Below the pieces are notes generated by a model. The model saw only the letters and a program-made list of their open reading frames with translations, was not told the origin of the DNA and searched no databases. The translations under genes and the position numbers were made by a program. Shown piece after piece: positions 1 to 8,543 of a stretch of 64,000 bases of DNA. The stretch's first letter is position 1. Each line of letters starts with the position of its first letter. This DNA comes from Hyphomicrobiales bacterium (GTDB lineage: Bacteria > Pseudomonadota > Alphaproteobacteria > Rhizobiales > Xanthobacteraceae), in contig WHTM01000006.1 of NCBI GenBank assembly GCA_009377755.1, positions 1-64,000 on the forward strand, read 5' to 3'.

Positions 1-1546
1 TGTCGGTAGCTTTCGGAGTTGTCCGGTTTTGGTAGCACATCAGTTGTCCGCTTTGGTTTGCGGCGGTCCGGGGGGAAGCGGAACGACCCCTGGCGCCGTT
101 TGCGTTGGTCACAGCGATGCCGCTGCAAGTCCAGTTTCTTTGTTCGACCTGGCAGCCCGTTTCTTCGTCCCGACCCATGGCTTGCCGTTGGCCTTGCGTC
201 GAGATGCGGTCAAGGCTGGCCGTGGCGCCGCGGGTGCAGCATGCACCGGTGCTTGCAGGCCACGCCTTGACGGCGTTGAGCACGAGGCCAGGCTGAGCTG
301 GGTCGGGGCGACGACCTGGCGGCCCGCTTGATCGTAGCGACAAAGGCAGCGCGGTCCGTGCAAGACGGCCAAGCCGCCGTCCGGATATTCTCGCACCTTC
401 ACGCGCGCCTTGACGTAGTGGGCTCGCATGCGGCTTTCCGGCAGCTGCAGCTTCAAACCCTGATAGGCGACGGTATTGTCGCGGCCCACGACGCGCTCCT
501 CCTCGAGGCACAATGTCTCGCGCAGGAGCTCGGGATCGACCGCCACGAAGGCCTCCTCGGGGAGCGTCGCAGGCTTGGCGAAGCGGGCATTGTGCCGCGG
601 CAGATAAACCTCGCGGATCCAGCAGTTGGCGGCCTCGATATCGGTGATGCCGGCGTGCTTAAGCTCTTTGACCAACCGGTCCTGCAGCGTCCCGAACATC
701 CGCTCGCTGCGCCCGCGCGCCTCCGGCGAGTAGGCCGGGATGTGCTCAACCCCGAGCCGATCGAGCGCCCGGCCCACTTGCGTGTGGCGATCCTTGTCCA
801 CAGCCTCGCCGGCCTTGTCCGTGTAGAAGTAGTGGCTGCCGCGGTCGGTGTAGAGCGCGCAGGGCAGCCCGTGCGCGACAAACGTCTCGAGCAACCCGCG
901 GAAGGTCGAGGCGGTGCCTTCCTCCTCCACCAGCAAGGCCGAATAGATCGTGCTGGTGGCGTCATCCATGGTGACGATCAGATCGAGCGGCGCCTGCCCC
1001 TCAAGCCAGCCGTGGCGCGAGCCATCCTGGTGCAGCATCATGCCTTCGCACGGCTTCCTCTCGCGCTTGCGCCGATGCGCCCCACGCCGCTTCGCCCGCT
1101 CCACCACCCCGGCCGCATGCAGCTGCGTCTTGGTCCAGGTGTAGCCCCAGCTGAACTTGTGCTCGCGCATCCCATGCTCGTGGAAATGCTTCACGTTCCA
1201 GCCCCGATAAACCGTCCGGTAAAGCTCCAGCATCCGATCAACCTCGGCCGTTGCGATGCGCTTCTCCGAGGGCTTGCCCAAGCGCCGGTCGAGCAGGCCC
1301 GTCTCGCCGTCCTCCTCAAACCGCTCCCGGTAGCGGCGGAACTGGGCGCTCCGACATTCCCAAAAGCTCCCCGGCCTCCAGCATCGACAGCTCCCGCCGC
1401 TCCCAACGGCTCAAAACGTCCCAAAACTTCTGCATCCTGCGGTCCTGTAGCCACGTCGCCCGGTTCATCGATTCGCCTCCACCCGGAGGCACAGAACCGG
1501 ACAACTCGTGGGCTACCTAACCCGGACAACTCGTGTGCTACTGACA
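1..1546. mobile_element. Insertion sequence, ISNCY-like, complete or nearly so
   Basis: The two ends are imperfect inverted repeats of about 50 bases. The left end starts TGTCGGTAGC at base 1 and the right end, read on the minus strand, starts TGTCAGTAGC at 1546. Each end carries two copies of a subterminal motif (AGTTGTCCG, spaced about 25 bases, with GGTAGC between), a likely transposase-binding array. A single transposase gene on the minus strand fills the interior. Target-site duplication cannot be checked because the left flank lies outside the window. The family assignment is from transposase similarity. Confidence 0.8.
109..1468 (-). pseudogene. ISNCY-type DDE transposase, frameshifted
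   Basis: The protein would be about 452 aa: an N-terminal helix-turn-helix region (starts MNRATWLQDRRMQKF, good GGAGG ribosome site before the ATG at 1468), then an rve-type integrase core. The catalytic acidic residues are visible in VTMDDATS, YTDRGSHYF and RSERMFGTLQDR, and there is a basic C-terminal tail. Reading is broken by one extra base around 1344-1346, after GMSER. There GGG on the plus strand stands where GG would restore the expected QFRRYRERF. The downstream 390-codon frame is intact. This could be an inactivating mutation, a sequencing error, or less likely a programmed frameshift. The inverted repeats flank it on both sides. Confidence 0.85.
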
Positions 1547-1631
1547 CTTTGCCCCCGATAACGATGCCGACGCGGCGGCGTTGGCGTATAATCCGACAGA
1601 CATCAGATCAGGAGCCAATCGGGAGGCGATC

Positions 1632-2467
1632 ATGCAGCTCGTGGCCGGGAAGCCGGCGACCGACATCATCAGGGCCAAGCTCAACTACATCATCGATACC
1701 GGCACGCCGCCGGTGAACTATATCGATTGGCCGGAGATGGCGCACAAGGCCATCCGCCGGCCTACATGATGGAGGAGGTAGCGATCCGCAACGGCCGGCC
1801 ACCACGCGACACGTTCAAGCTCGACACTCACGGCTTCGCGTTCGTCGACCATCATACCAAGGTGCGGGATTTCACCGACGACGCCGAGCGCAAGGGTGTC
1901 TATGACCCGGAAGTGGCAGCGCTGATCAAGCAGCACTCCGGCGCCTCCGAGGTCGTCGTGTTCGATCATACGCTGCGCACCGGCGACGAGGCGGCGCGCA
2001 CCGCCACCAACGCGCGCCCGCCGGTCAAGGGCGTGCACAACGACTACACGGAGAACTCAGCGCCGCGCCGCTTGCGCGACATCCTCGGCGATGAGGAGGC
2101 CGAGAGACGGTTCAGGAAGCGCTACGCCATCATCCAGGTGTGGCGGCCGATCCGCGGCAAGGTGATGATCGATCCGCTGGCGATCTGCGACGCACGCAGC
2201 ATTCCGCAAGAGGGCTTCATTCTATTGCAGCGGCGCTATCAGCACCGCACCGCCGAGGTCTACCACATCGCCTACAATCCCTCGCATGTGTGGTTCTATT
2301 TCCCCGAAATGACGCGCAGCGAGGCGCTGGTGTTCAAGGTGTTCGACTCCGACGAAAGCAAGCCGGCGCGGTTCACCGCCCACACCGCGTTCGACGATCC
2401 CAATACGCCGCCCGACGCGCCACCGCGCGAGAGCATCGAGACGCGGACGTTTGCGTTTTTCGATTGA
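1632..2467 (+). pseudogene. CmcJ/NvfI-family oxygenase, frameshifted
   Basis: The C-terminal 230 residues match the CmcJ/NvfI (GA4-desaturase-like) group, relatives of Fe(II)/2-oxoglutarate oxygenases. The family-typical HNDYT segment (putative metal-binding His and Asp) precedes SAPRRLRDIL, followed by the IQVWRPI core and a PLAICDARS stretch. The start is ATG 1632 behind a GGGAGG ribosome site, giving MQLVAGKPATDIIRAKLNYI. That frame stops at 1769 and the rest continues in another frame. Restoring one C near 1755 (CGCCGG to CGCCCGG) joins AHKAI to RPAYMMEEV, so a one-base deletion or a sequence error is likely. It lies 85 bases from the IS end. The substrate is unknown. Confidence 0.7.
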
Positions 2468-2490
2468 GCGGCGTCGCCGCAAACGCAGCA

Positions 2491-2587
2491 TCGTAGGGTG
2501 CGTTAGCGCCGAAGCGCGTAACCCACCGTGTGAATCGCAGCGATTGCAGATGGTGGGTTACGGCGCTCCGCGCCTAACCCACCCTAC
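2491..2587. repeat. Intergenic palindrome, family F (GTAGGGTGGGTTAGCGC type)
   Basis: Two inverted arms, GTAGGGTGCGTTAGCGC and GCGCCTAACCCACCCTAC, flank a GTAACCCACC / GGTGGGTTAC core pair, so the whole unit folds into a long hairpin. Another copy lies at 30539-30635 and a partial one at the window end. The right arm supplies the TAG stop of the adjacent FAH-family gene. It may also act as a transcription terminator. Confidence 0.85.
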
Positions 2588-3528
2588 GAAGACCTCGGCC
2601 GGTGCCGTTTCACCGCTTCGGGATTGGTCGAGTCCACGCCCATGTAGACGCCGCGCTCCCACGTACGCTTGAGCGGATCGGAGACGTTAAGCGACATCCT
2701 GCCGATCCGCTCGATCTCGATCTCCACCGTCTCGCCGTCCTGCAGCGCGCCCAGGCCCTCGTGGTTGGTGCCGCAGGCGATCAGGTCGCCGGAGTTCATA
2801 GTCATCACCGTGGTGGCGAACTCGACCAACTCCGGGACCGGGTGCTCCATGTCGTCGGTGTTATAGTTGTGGCGCAGCTGCCCGTCGTTCCAGAAGCGCA
2901 CGATCAGGCCGTTCGGATTCTCGATCTCGTCGGCGGTAGTGATGCATGGACCGATCGGCGCGAAGGTGTCGAACGACTTGCCGAGCCAGCTCGTCAGTGG
3001 CGTCGCCGGCCAGGTGCGGCGCCCCTGCTCGCGAGCGGACACATCGATCATCGATGTGTAGCCGAACACAGCGCCGCGCCAATCTGCCTGCTTCACCATC
3101 TTGGCGGGACCCTTCATCACCAGGGCGAGCTCCGCCTCGTGCATGAACATCCACGGCACGGTGTATTCCGGCAGCATGATCGTATCGCCCGGCCCGATCA
3201 CGGCATCCGGGTTCTTCATGAACATGTTGAGCGAGCGCGCCTCGCGCTGCTCATGCTCCCAGTAGTTGGCGATGCAGGCGAGAATCTTGCCCGGCCGCGG
3301 CAGCGGCGCACGCAGGCGGACGCTTGCGAGCGGCAGCGCGTCGTTGCTCGCCGCAAGCTTCTCCAGTGACGGACGCAGGCGATCGAAATCGTCGATGATG
3401 CCTTGCATCGTCAGCTGCGGGGTATAGCTCTGCTTCACAGCCAGCGCGATGTCAACCACGCCACGCTCGGTGAGCACGCCGGGACGGATTTTGCTGTTCG
3501 ATGCGGTTTGGAACAGAACGAGCTTCAC
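2584..3528 (-). CDS. Fumarylacetoacetate hydrolase (FAH) family protein
   Basis: The 314 aa protein has a short N-terminal domain (to about residue 75) and an FAH catalytic domain. Metal-binding residues typical of the superfamily are visible: H130/E131/E133 in MHEAELALV and D162 in SMIDVSARE. FAH-family enzymes hydrolyse or decarboxylate 2,4-dioxo acids from ring cleavage, or hydrate/cleave acylpyruvates. The precise substrate is not readable here. It sits upstream-facing of an alpha/beta hydrolase and a luciferase-like monooxygenase on the same strand, which suggests an aromatic or cyclic-compound degradation set. The last codon and stop fall in the palindromic repeat that follows. Confidence 0.85.
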   Translation of the reverse strand: MKLVLFQTASNSKIRPGVLTERGVVDIALAVKQSYTPQLTMQGIIDDFDRLRPSLEKLAASNDALPLASVRLRAPLPRPGKILACIANYWEHEQREARSLNMFMKNPDAVIGPGDTIMLPEYTVPWMFMHEAELALVMKGPAKMVKQADWRGAVFGYTSMIDVSAREQGRRTWPATPLTSWLGKSFDTFAPIGPCITTADEIENPNGLIVRFWNDGQLRHNYNTDDMEHPVPELVEFATTVMTMNSGDLIACGTNHEGLGALQDGETVEIEIERIGRMSLNVSDPLKRTWERGVYMGVDSTNPEAVKRHRPRSS

Positions 3529-3563
3529 TTAACTCTCCCCGTTGTCACGCGACTATCATTCGG

Positions 3564-3691
3564 CTGTCGTCCCCGCGAAAACGGGGACCCAGTATTCCGT
3601 GAAGCCGCGAAGACGCACTGCGTTGCCACATTGAGATTGCGGTGGTCACTGGGTCCCGGCTCGTGCGCTTCGCTTGGCCGGGACGACAGCG
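3564..3691. repeat. Intergenic palindrome, family A (divergent copy)
   Basis: Arms GTCGTCCCCGCG...GGGGACCCAGT and ACTGGGTCCCGGC...GGCCGGGACGAC face each other. This is the same plan as the copies at 18602, 26157, 33286, 47998 and 59139, but it starts GTCGTCC rather than GTCATCC. It fills most of the gap between the FAH-family gene and the alpha/beta hydrolase. Confidence 0.75.
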
Positions 3692-3705
3692 GTCGGGTTT
3701 TTCGA

Positions 3706-4470
3706 TCACCCCAGAAACTTCCCGATCTCCGCCACCGCCTCGGGCTTCTCCAGATGTACCAGATGCCCGGCGCGCTTGTAGATCTTGACCTTGGCCTTCG
3801 GAATCAGCTTGCGCCAGATGTCGGCCTGCTGCACCGGGATGATCTTGTCCTCCTCGCCCCAGACGATCAGCGTCGGCATCTTGATCCGGTGCAGGTAGCG
3901 CATGAACTTCGGATCGCTTGGGTGCTCCCACATCAGCCGCGCGAAGGTGCCGGCCTCACGATAGCGGGCGCCGATGAAGTCGAGGTCCGGCTTTTCCGGC
4001 AGCCGTCTCTTGAGCACGTCGAAGTCGGACACCAGCAGGCCCGGCACCTGATCGCCCGGCACCGGAATGAGGTCGCGTGCCGGGTGCTTGGGGTCGATCA
4101 CCCCGGCCGGCGCGATCAGCGCCAGCTTCGTCACGCGATGGCCGTGCTCGGATGCGAATTTGGCCGCGAGATAGCCGCCGAGCGACAGACCGACGAGATG
4201 GAGCGTGTCGAGGTTGAGCCTGTCGAATAGTTCGAGATAGTGCATGACGTAGTCATGCAGGTCGCTGAGGTTCGGATCATCGCCCGATTCGCCGAAGCCC
4301 GGATGATACGGCGCAATCACACGGAACTTCTCGGTCCACGGCTCGGCGAAATCGAACCCGTCGATCGTGCCGGCGCCGTGAAAGAACACGACCGGGGTGC
4401 CCTTTCCGGCCGAGTAGACGACGGTCTTGACGCCGCCGACGGACAACTCCTCGCGCTTGAACTTGGCCAT
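3706..4470 (-). CDS. Alpha/beta hydrolase
   Basis: This is a 254 aa single-domain cytoplasmic hydrolase. The oxyanion segment FFHGAG is at residues 29-34, the nucleophile S96 lies in GLSLGG, the acid D208 in GEEDKI, and H236 in AGHLVH. This is the arrangement of meta-cleavage-product or ester hydrolases. The start is taken at ATG 4470 because GGGGGA precedes it at good distance. An upstream ATG at 4485 overlaps the stop of the monooxygenase gene and is possible. The near overlap with that gene implies co-transcription. Likely substrate: an ester, lactone or ring-cleavage product made by the neighbouring monooxygenase (inference). Confidence 0.85.
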   Translation of the reverse strand: MAKFKREELSVGGVKTVVYSAGKGTPVVFFHGAGTIDGFDFAEPWTEKFRVIAPYHPGFGESGDDPNLSDLHDYVMHYLELFDRLNLDTLHLVGLSLGGYLAAKFASEHGHRVTKLALIAPAGVIDPKHPARDLIPVPGDQVPGLLVSDFDVLKRRLPEKPDLDFIGARYREAGTFARLMWEHPSDPKFMRYLHRIKMPTLIVWGEEDKIIPVQQADIWRKLIPKAKVKIYKRAGHLVHLEKPEAVAEIGKFLG

Positions 4471-4484
4471 CGATTCCCCCGCCA

Positions 4485-5660
4485 TCACTCGGCCGCGACC
4501 TGATGCGGACGCTCCTCGCCTTTGCGCAGACGTGGCATCACCTCTTCGGCGAACATGGTCAGGTTCTTGACCATCTTCCAATGCGGCATGTCTCCGACGT
4601 GCATGACGGCGTTGATGTGGTTCGATCCCATCCACTCGGCCCAGTGACCGAGCTGGTCGGCGACCTTCTCCGGCGTGCCGACCGCGATGAAGAACGCCTT
4701 GCTGAGGAGGTCGAAGTCGAAGCCGCCATGCATCTTGTCGGCGCCGGCGGCGCGGATCTTGAGCTGATCGACCGACAGGTAGCCGGGCGGCGCGAGATAC
4801 TGCGGCGTGGTGCGCAGGAAATTCTCGAAGAACGCCTGCAGGTGCGGCACGTATTCGGCACGCGCGCGCTCTTCCGTTTCCGCCACGTAGACGAAGGTCA
4901 GGATCGGAAGCTGCTCGGGCCGGATTGTATGGCCGAAATCCTTGGCGCGCTTGCGCAGATTCTGGTTGAGCTCGCGCGCGCGCTCCTGCGTGACGAAGAC
5001 CGAGGCGTAGCCGAAGCCGTATTCCGCGGCGATGTCGATGGTCTCCGGGCTGCCGGTGCCGACGATGTAGCAGGGCGGATGCGGGCGCTGCATCGGCCTT
5101 GGCCAGGGATTGAGGTAACGGTAGGTGTAGTGCGTGCCGTAATGGGTGGTCGGGCCGTCGGCGGTCCAGGCTTGCAGGATGATCTTCAGCGACTCGCGGA
5201 ATTTTTCGCGCGCGGTGGCGGGGTTTATCGGGTTCGCCCAGTATTCCATCCCGGTGCCGAGCGGAAACGCCACTTCCAGCCGCCCGTTCGACATCACGTC
5301 GAGGATCGCGTACTCCTCCGCCAGCCGGTTCGGCAGCATCAGATTGGGCGGCGTGCCCCACACGCAGATCTTGGCGCGCTTGGTCTGCGGGATCAGTGCG
5401 GCCGCGATCAGGTTCGGCGTCGCCATCATGCTGTAGGGCGTGTTGTGGTGCTCGTTCACCACCACGGCGTCAAAGCCGAGCTGATCGGCCAGGACCATTT
5501 CCTTCAGATAGCGCTGATAGAGCGCGTGGCCCTTTTCCGGGTCATAGAAGGTGTTCGGGAAATTCACCCAGACCGATTTGTGTTCCTTGTGGTTCGGCGG
5601 CAGGTGCGCATACGGCATGAAGTGCATGCAGTTGAACCGAAGCTGCTGCTTGGAGGCCAT
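4485..5660 (-). CDS. LLM-class flavin-dependent monooxygenase
   Basis: The 391 aa protein is a bacterial luciferase-like TIM barrel: FDAVVVNEHH near residue 70, ILDVMSNGRLEVAFPLG near 130 and the IVGTGSPETI loop near 205. Family members use reduced FMN or F420 with O2 or a coenzyme. The long form (near 390 aa) resembles alkanal or two-component monooxygenases. The start at ATG 5660 (MASKQQLRFN) is chosen because GGGAGACGGTG precedes it; a GTG 15 bases upstream has no better site. First gene of a minus-strand unit with the hydrolase and FAH-family protein. Confidence 0.85.
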   Translation of the reverse strand: MASKQQLRFNCMHFMPYAHLPPNHKEHKSVWVNFPNTFYDPEKGHALYQRYLKEMVLADQLGFDAVVVNEHHNTPYSMMATPNLIAAALIPQTKRAKICVWGTPPNLMLPNRLAEEYAILDVMSNGRLEVAFPLGTGMEYWANPINPATAREKFRESLKIILQAWTADGPTTHYGTHYTYRYLNPWPRPMQRPHPPCYIVGTGSPETIDIAAEYGFGYASVFVTQERARELNQNLRKRAKDFGHTIRPEQLPILTFVYVAETEERARAEYVPHLQAFFENFLRTTPQYLAPPGYLSVDQLKIRAAGADKMHGGFDFDLLSKAFFIAVGTPEKVADQLGHWAEWMGSNHINAVMHVGDMPHWKMVKNLTMFAEEVMPRLRKGEERPHQVAAE

Positions 5661-5794
5661 CACCGTCTCCCTCACGTTTCCTCAAGGCGCCGTGGTTTTT
5701 TCCGGCGTCCATCCTGCCGCGATCTTAGCCGCAATCGCGGATGCTGAATATGCCCGCCGGCGATGCCGAACGCGCGTTTTGTATGGTCTGGTCC

Positions 5795-6709
5795 TTAAGC
5801 CGCCGCCGTCATGGAAAACCGGTGCGCCAGCACGGTTGTCTTCAACACCGCTGCGAGCGCTACCGTTTCGTCACGGGAGAGCGGCACATAAGGCGGATAG
5901 GGATCGCCGACGGGTACGCCGATCAGGTTCATCGCCGCCTTCATGGCCGGCGCGAGCCCGCGGTGCATCCATTTCGATGGGAACAGCGCGAATTGCAATT
6001 GCACCTCGGCGGCGCGCTGGTAGTCCTTGGCGAGAAACGCATTGATGACATGCCGCGCAATCTCAGAGCCCGGCGGCGGCATGGTGGCGCCGGAGCCGCC
6101 CAACATCAGCGAGGCCAGCAGCATCTGCATGGTGGTGAAATAGCGGGCATGGCCGGCCCGGTCGATCTCGACGATCAGGCGCGACACGCGCGCAAGATCG
6201 CGCGAGCTTTCCTTGATGAGCTGCACACACGGGAGCTGCCCCAGCGCAATCGTGTCGGAAACCGAGACATCCGCGCCCGGGCCGGGATTGAGATAGAGCG
6301 TGATCGGAAGCCTGGTCTCCCGCCCCACCGCCTCGAAATAGCCGATCAGGTCCGCCTGTGTCGGCGCGCCGGCAAACGGCCGCAACGGCGCCAGCAGCTG
6401 CACGGCAGCGGCACCAAGCTTCTCCGCCTCATGGGCTAGCGCAACCGCCGTCTTGAACGAGGGATGCGAGATGCCGACCATGACCGGCACCCGGCCGTTG
6501 ACGAGCTCGATCGTGCGACGGATCAGCGCGCGGCGCTGCTCGAGGCTGAGATACGTGTATTCCTGGGTCTCCACGCCGGCAGCGACCACCATGGTGGCGC
6601 GGCAATCCTGGACCACGTAGTCGATCTGCCGCGCAAGCGCCGGCTCGTCGACGGCCAGATCGGCGGTAAAGGGCGTCAGCGGCGCAACGATCAGCCCAGG
6701 CTCGTGCAT
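5795..6709 (-). CDS. DapA/NAL-family aldolase (dihydrodipicolinate synthase-like)
   Basis: The 304 aa TIM barrel has the Schiff-base lysine K166 in QLIKESSRD and the catalytic tyrosine Y139 in LYLNPG, both diagnostic of the class I DapA/NAL superfamily. TPF is at 12-14. The usual GTTGE loop reads GVETQEY, so it is unlikely to be true DapA and more likely acts on another 2-oxo acid. The start at ATG 6709 is supported by GGGAG upstream. An upstream extension to 6775 is open but lacks a ribosome site. Divergent from the RidA-like gene. Confidence 0.8.
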   Translation of the reverse strand: MHEPGLIVAPLTPFTADLAVDEPALARQIDYVVQDCRATMVVAAGVETQEYTYLSLEQRRALIRRTIELVNGRVPVMVGISHPSFKTAVALAHEAEKLGAAAVQLLAPLRPFAGAPTQADLIGYFEAVGRETRLPITLYLNPGPGADVSVSDTIALGQLPCVQLIKESSRDLARVSRLIVEIDRAGHARYFTTMQMLLASLMLGGSGATMPPPGSEIARHVINAFLAKDYQRAAEVQLQFALFPSKWMHRGLAPAMKAAMNLIGVPVGDPYPPYVPLSRDETVALAAVLKTTVLAHRFSMTAAA

Positions 6710-6989
6710 ATCGATCTCCCGCGTGTCCAGGTTTTGTCCCAGTGTAGCAGCTCCGACCGATACGGTCAGCAACACACCGTAGCCGTCGTCCTTGCGAAGG
6801 CGTGAGGGCTTATTTTACGCCGGCGAGGCCGGCCTGCGCGCGCGCAACGCAAGCCTCACGCCGACCAAGTCTCGGGCCGAGCGTGCTTCTGACGCGTGGC
6901 TGCTTTGCGCCGCGGCGTTTGTATCTTCCCATGCAATCGACGATCATGCCCGCGACGGCCGTAACGGCCCAACGCCATGGGGGGAATGC

Positions 6990-7391
6990 ATGCAAAAAAT
7001 GCAGATAACGTCGAACAAAATCGCGGCGCCGAGCGGACACTTCTCGCAGGCGACAACGATCGCCGCGCGCGGCACGCTGGTGTTCATCTCCGGAATGGTA
7101 GCGCGCCGCCCCGACGGGACCATCGCCGGCATCGGCGACGTGGAGGCACAGACGCGTCAGGTTTGCGAGAACCTGAAGGCGGCGGTTGAGGAAGCCGGCG
7201 GCGCCATCGACGACATCTGCCGCGTGGACGTCTACGTGCGCAACATGGAGCACTTCGACAAAATCCACAAAGTGCGCCGCGAGTATTTCAAGCCGCCGGC
7301 GCCAGCCTCCACCATGGTCGAGATCACCAAGATGACCTCGCCCGAGTACCTGATCGAGATCAACGCCATCGCGGTGCTACCAGATGCGTAG
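6990..7391 (+). CDS. RidA/YjgF/YER057c/UK114 family protein
   Basis: A 133 aa one-domain protein. Conserved parts are GTLVFISGMVAR, CENLKAAVEEAG, RVDVYVRNM and the C-terminal LIEINAIAVLP. RidA proteins deaminate enamines/imines or, in catabolic subgroups, act on aminoacrylate-type intermediates. The ATG at 6990 is favoured by GGGGG five bases before it; ATG 6999 is an alternative. It stands between the divergent DapA-like gene and a Bug receptor gene. A role in an amino- or N-heterocycle pathway is possible but not shown. Confidence 0.85.
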   Translation: MQKMQITSNKIAAPSGHFSQATTIAARGTLVFISGMVARRPDGTIAGIGDVEAQTRQVCENLKAAVEEAGGAIDDICRVDVYVRNMEHFDKIHKVRREYFKPPAPASTMVEITKMTSPEYLIEINAIAVLPDA

Positions 7392-7503
7392 CAGTGTTGC
7401 ATGCCCGGCAGTCGGGCGCGCTGCATTTACCGGCGGGGTCAGCTCCGTTACAAACCGTCACATATGATAATGCGCCCGGACGGGCCAATTTTTTTGGGAG
7501 GAC

Positions 7504-8493
7504 ATGATGTTTCGTCGCCTGTACCCATGTGGCGCCATGCTTACCGTCGCCATGCTTGCGATCGTCGCCAGCCCGGCAACCTCACCGGCGCTTGCGCAGC
7601 AATATCCGAGCCAGCCGGTCAAGGTCGTGGTCGGCTTTGCGGCAGGAAGCGGACCCGATGTCATCGCGCGGGCGGTCTCGCAGCAGCTCAGCACCGATCT
7701 CGGTCAACAATTCTACGTCGAAAACCGGCCCGGCGCGAACGGTACCATCGCGACCAAAGGCGTCGTGCAGTCACCGCCCGACGGCTACACCCTGATGTAC
7801 TCCAGTTCATCGATCACACCGACGCCTTACGTTTACAAGAACCTCTCCTACAACCTGCTGAGCGATCTTGCCCCGATCGCGACGATCGGAATCCTCGACG
7901 GCTATCTGATGCTGGTCAATCCGTCGTTGCCGGTGAAGACCGCACCGGAATTCATTGCCTATGCGAAACAGAACCGCGTGCTGTACGGCTCACCGGGTAT
8001 CGGCAACGCTCTGCACCTTGTCGCCGAGATCTTCAAGGTCAAGACCGGCATCGAGATGGATCACATTCCCTACAAGGGTGCGTCCGAGGTGGCGAACTCG
8101 CTGTTGGCGGGGAACATCAACGTGATGTTCGTCACCCCGCCTTCGGTGATCGGCCTGGTCAAAGGCGGCAAGCTGCGCGCGATCGGCTACACCGGGCACA
8201 AGCCGTTTCCCGAACTGGCGGATGTTCCGCTGATCCGCCAGCAGGTCCCGGGATTTGACGTCTTCGGCTCGTGGGGCATGTTCTTCGCGCCGGCCAAGAC
8301 TCCGGCTGCGGTCGTCGACAAGCTTAACGCCGCCATTCAGAAAGCACTGAAGACGCCAGCCGTCGCCAACATCGTCGGGCGCGCTGGCTACGTCCCGGAC
8401 GGCCGGACGGCGAAGGAAACTGCCGATTTCTTCCGCAAGGAAGTCGAGGATGCCGGCGAGGCCGTGCAGATCGCCAGGATCAAGCCAATCTGA
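7504..8493 (+). CDS. Bug-family (TTT) periplasmic solute-binding protein
   Basis: The 329 aa protein has a signal peptide (residues 1 to about 31, ending SPALAQ) followed by the Bug signature YPSQPVKVVVGFAAGSGPDV. Further typical stretches are VENRPGANGTIA, PYKGASEVANSLLAG and the C-terminal KALKTPAVA region. These receptors bind carboxylic acids for tripartite tricarboxylate transporters. No TctA/TctB-type membrane gene is in the window, so the receptor is orphan here, as is common in Bug-rich genomes. GGGAGG precedes the start. Followed by the Pht5-like gene after 50 bases. Confidence 0.9.
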   Translation: MMFRRLYPCGAMLTVAMLAIVASPATSPALAQQYPSQPVKVVVGFAAGSGPDVIARAVSQQLSTDLGQQFYVENRPGANGTIATKGVVQSPPDGYTLMYSSSSITPTPYVYKNLSYNLLSDLAPIATIGILDGYLMLVNPSLPVKTAPEFIAYAKQNRVLYGSPGIGNALHLVAEIFKVKTGIEMDHIPYKGASEVANSLLAGNINVMFVTPPSVIGLVKGGKLRAIGYTGHKPFPELADVPLIRQQVPGFDVFGSWGMFFAPAKTPAAVVDKLNAAIQKALKTPAVANIVGRAGYVPDGRTAKETADFFRKEVEDAGEAVQIARIKPI

Positions 8494-8543
8494 GGACCGG
8501 GCAAGCGCTGCGGGCAGGATGGGAACACAAGCGAGGACGCAGT

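Noticed and set aside
328-1716. Long open frame opposite the transposase gene
   Set aside because: It is a high-GC shadow of the transposase on the other strand, crosses both IS ends and shows no family similarity.
3706-5361. 551-codon frame that would fuse a new N-terminal domain to the alpha/beta hydrolase
   Set aside because: The first 290 residues are the monooxygenase gene read in the wrong frame (Arg/Ala-rich); the hydrolase has its own start and ribosome site.
4503-5747. 414-codon open frame on the plus strand
   Set aside because: Antisense shadow of the luciferase-like monooxygenase; composition rich in Arg, His and Val with no domain.
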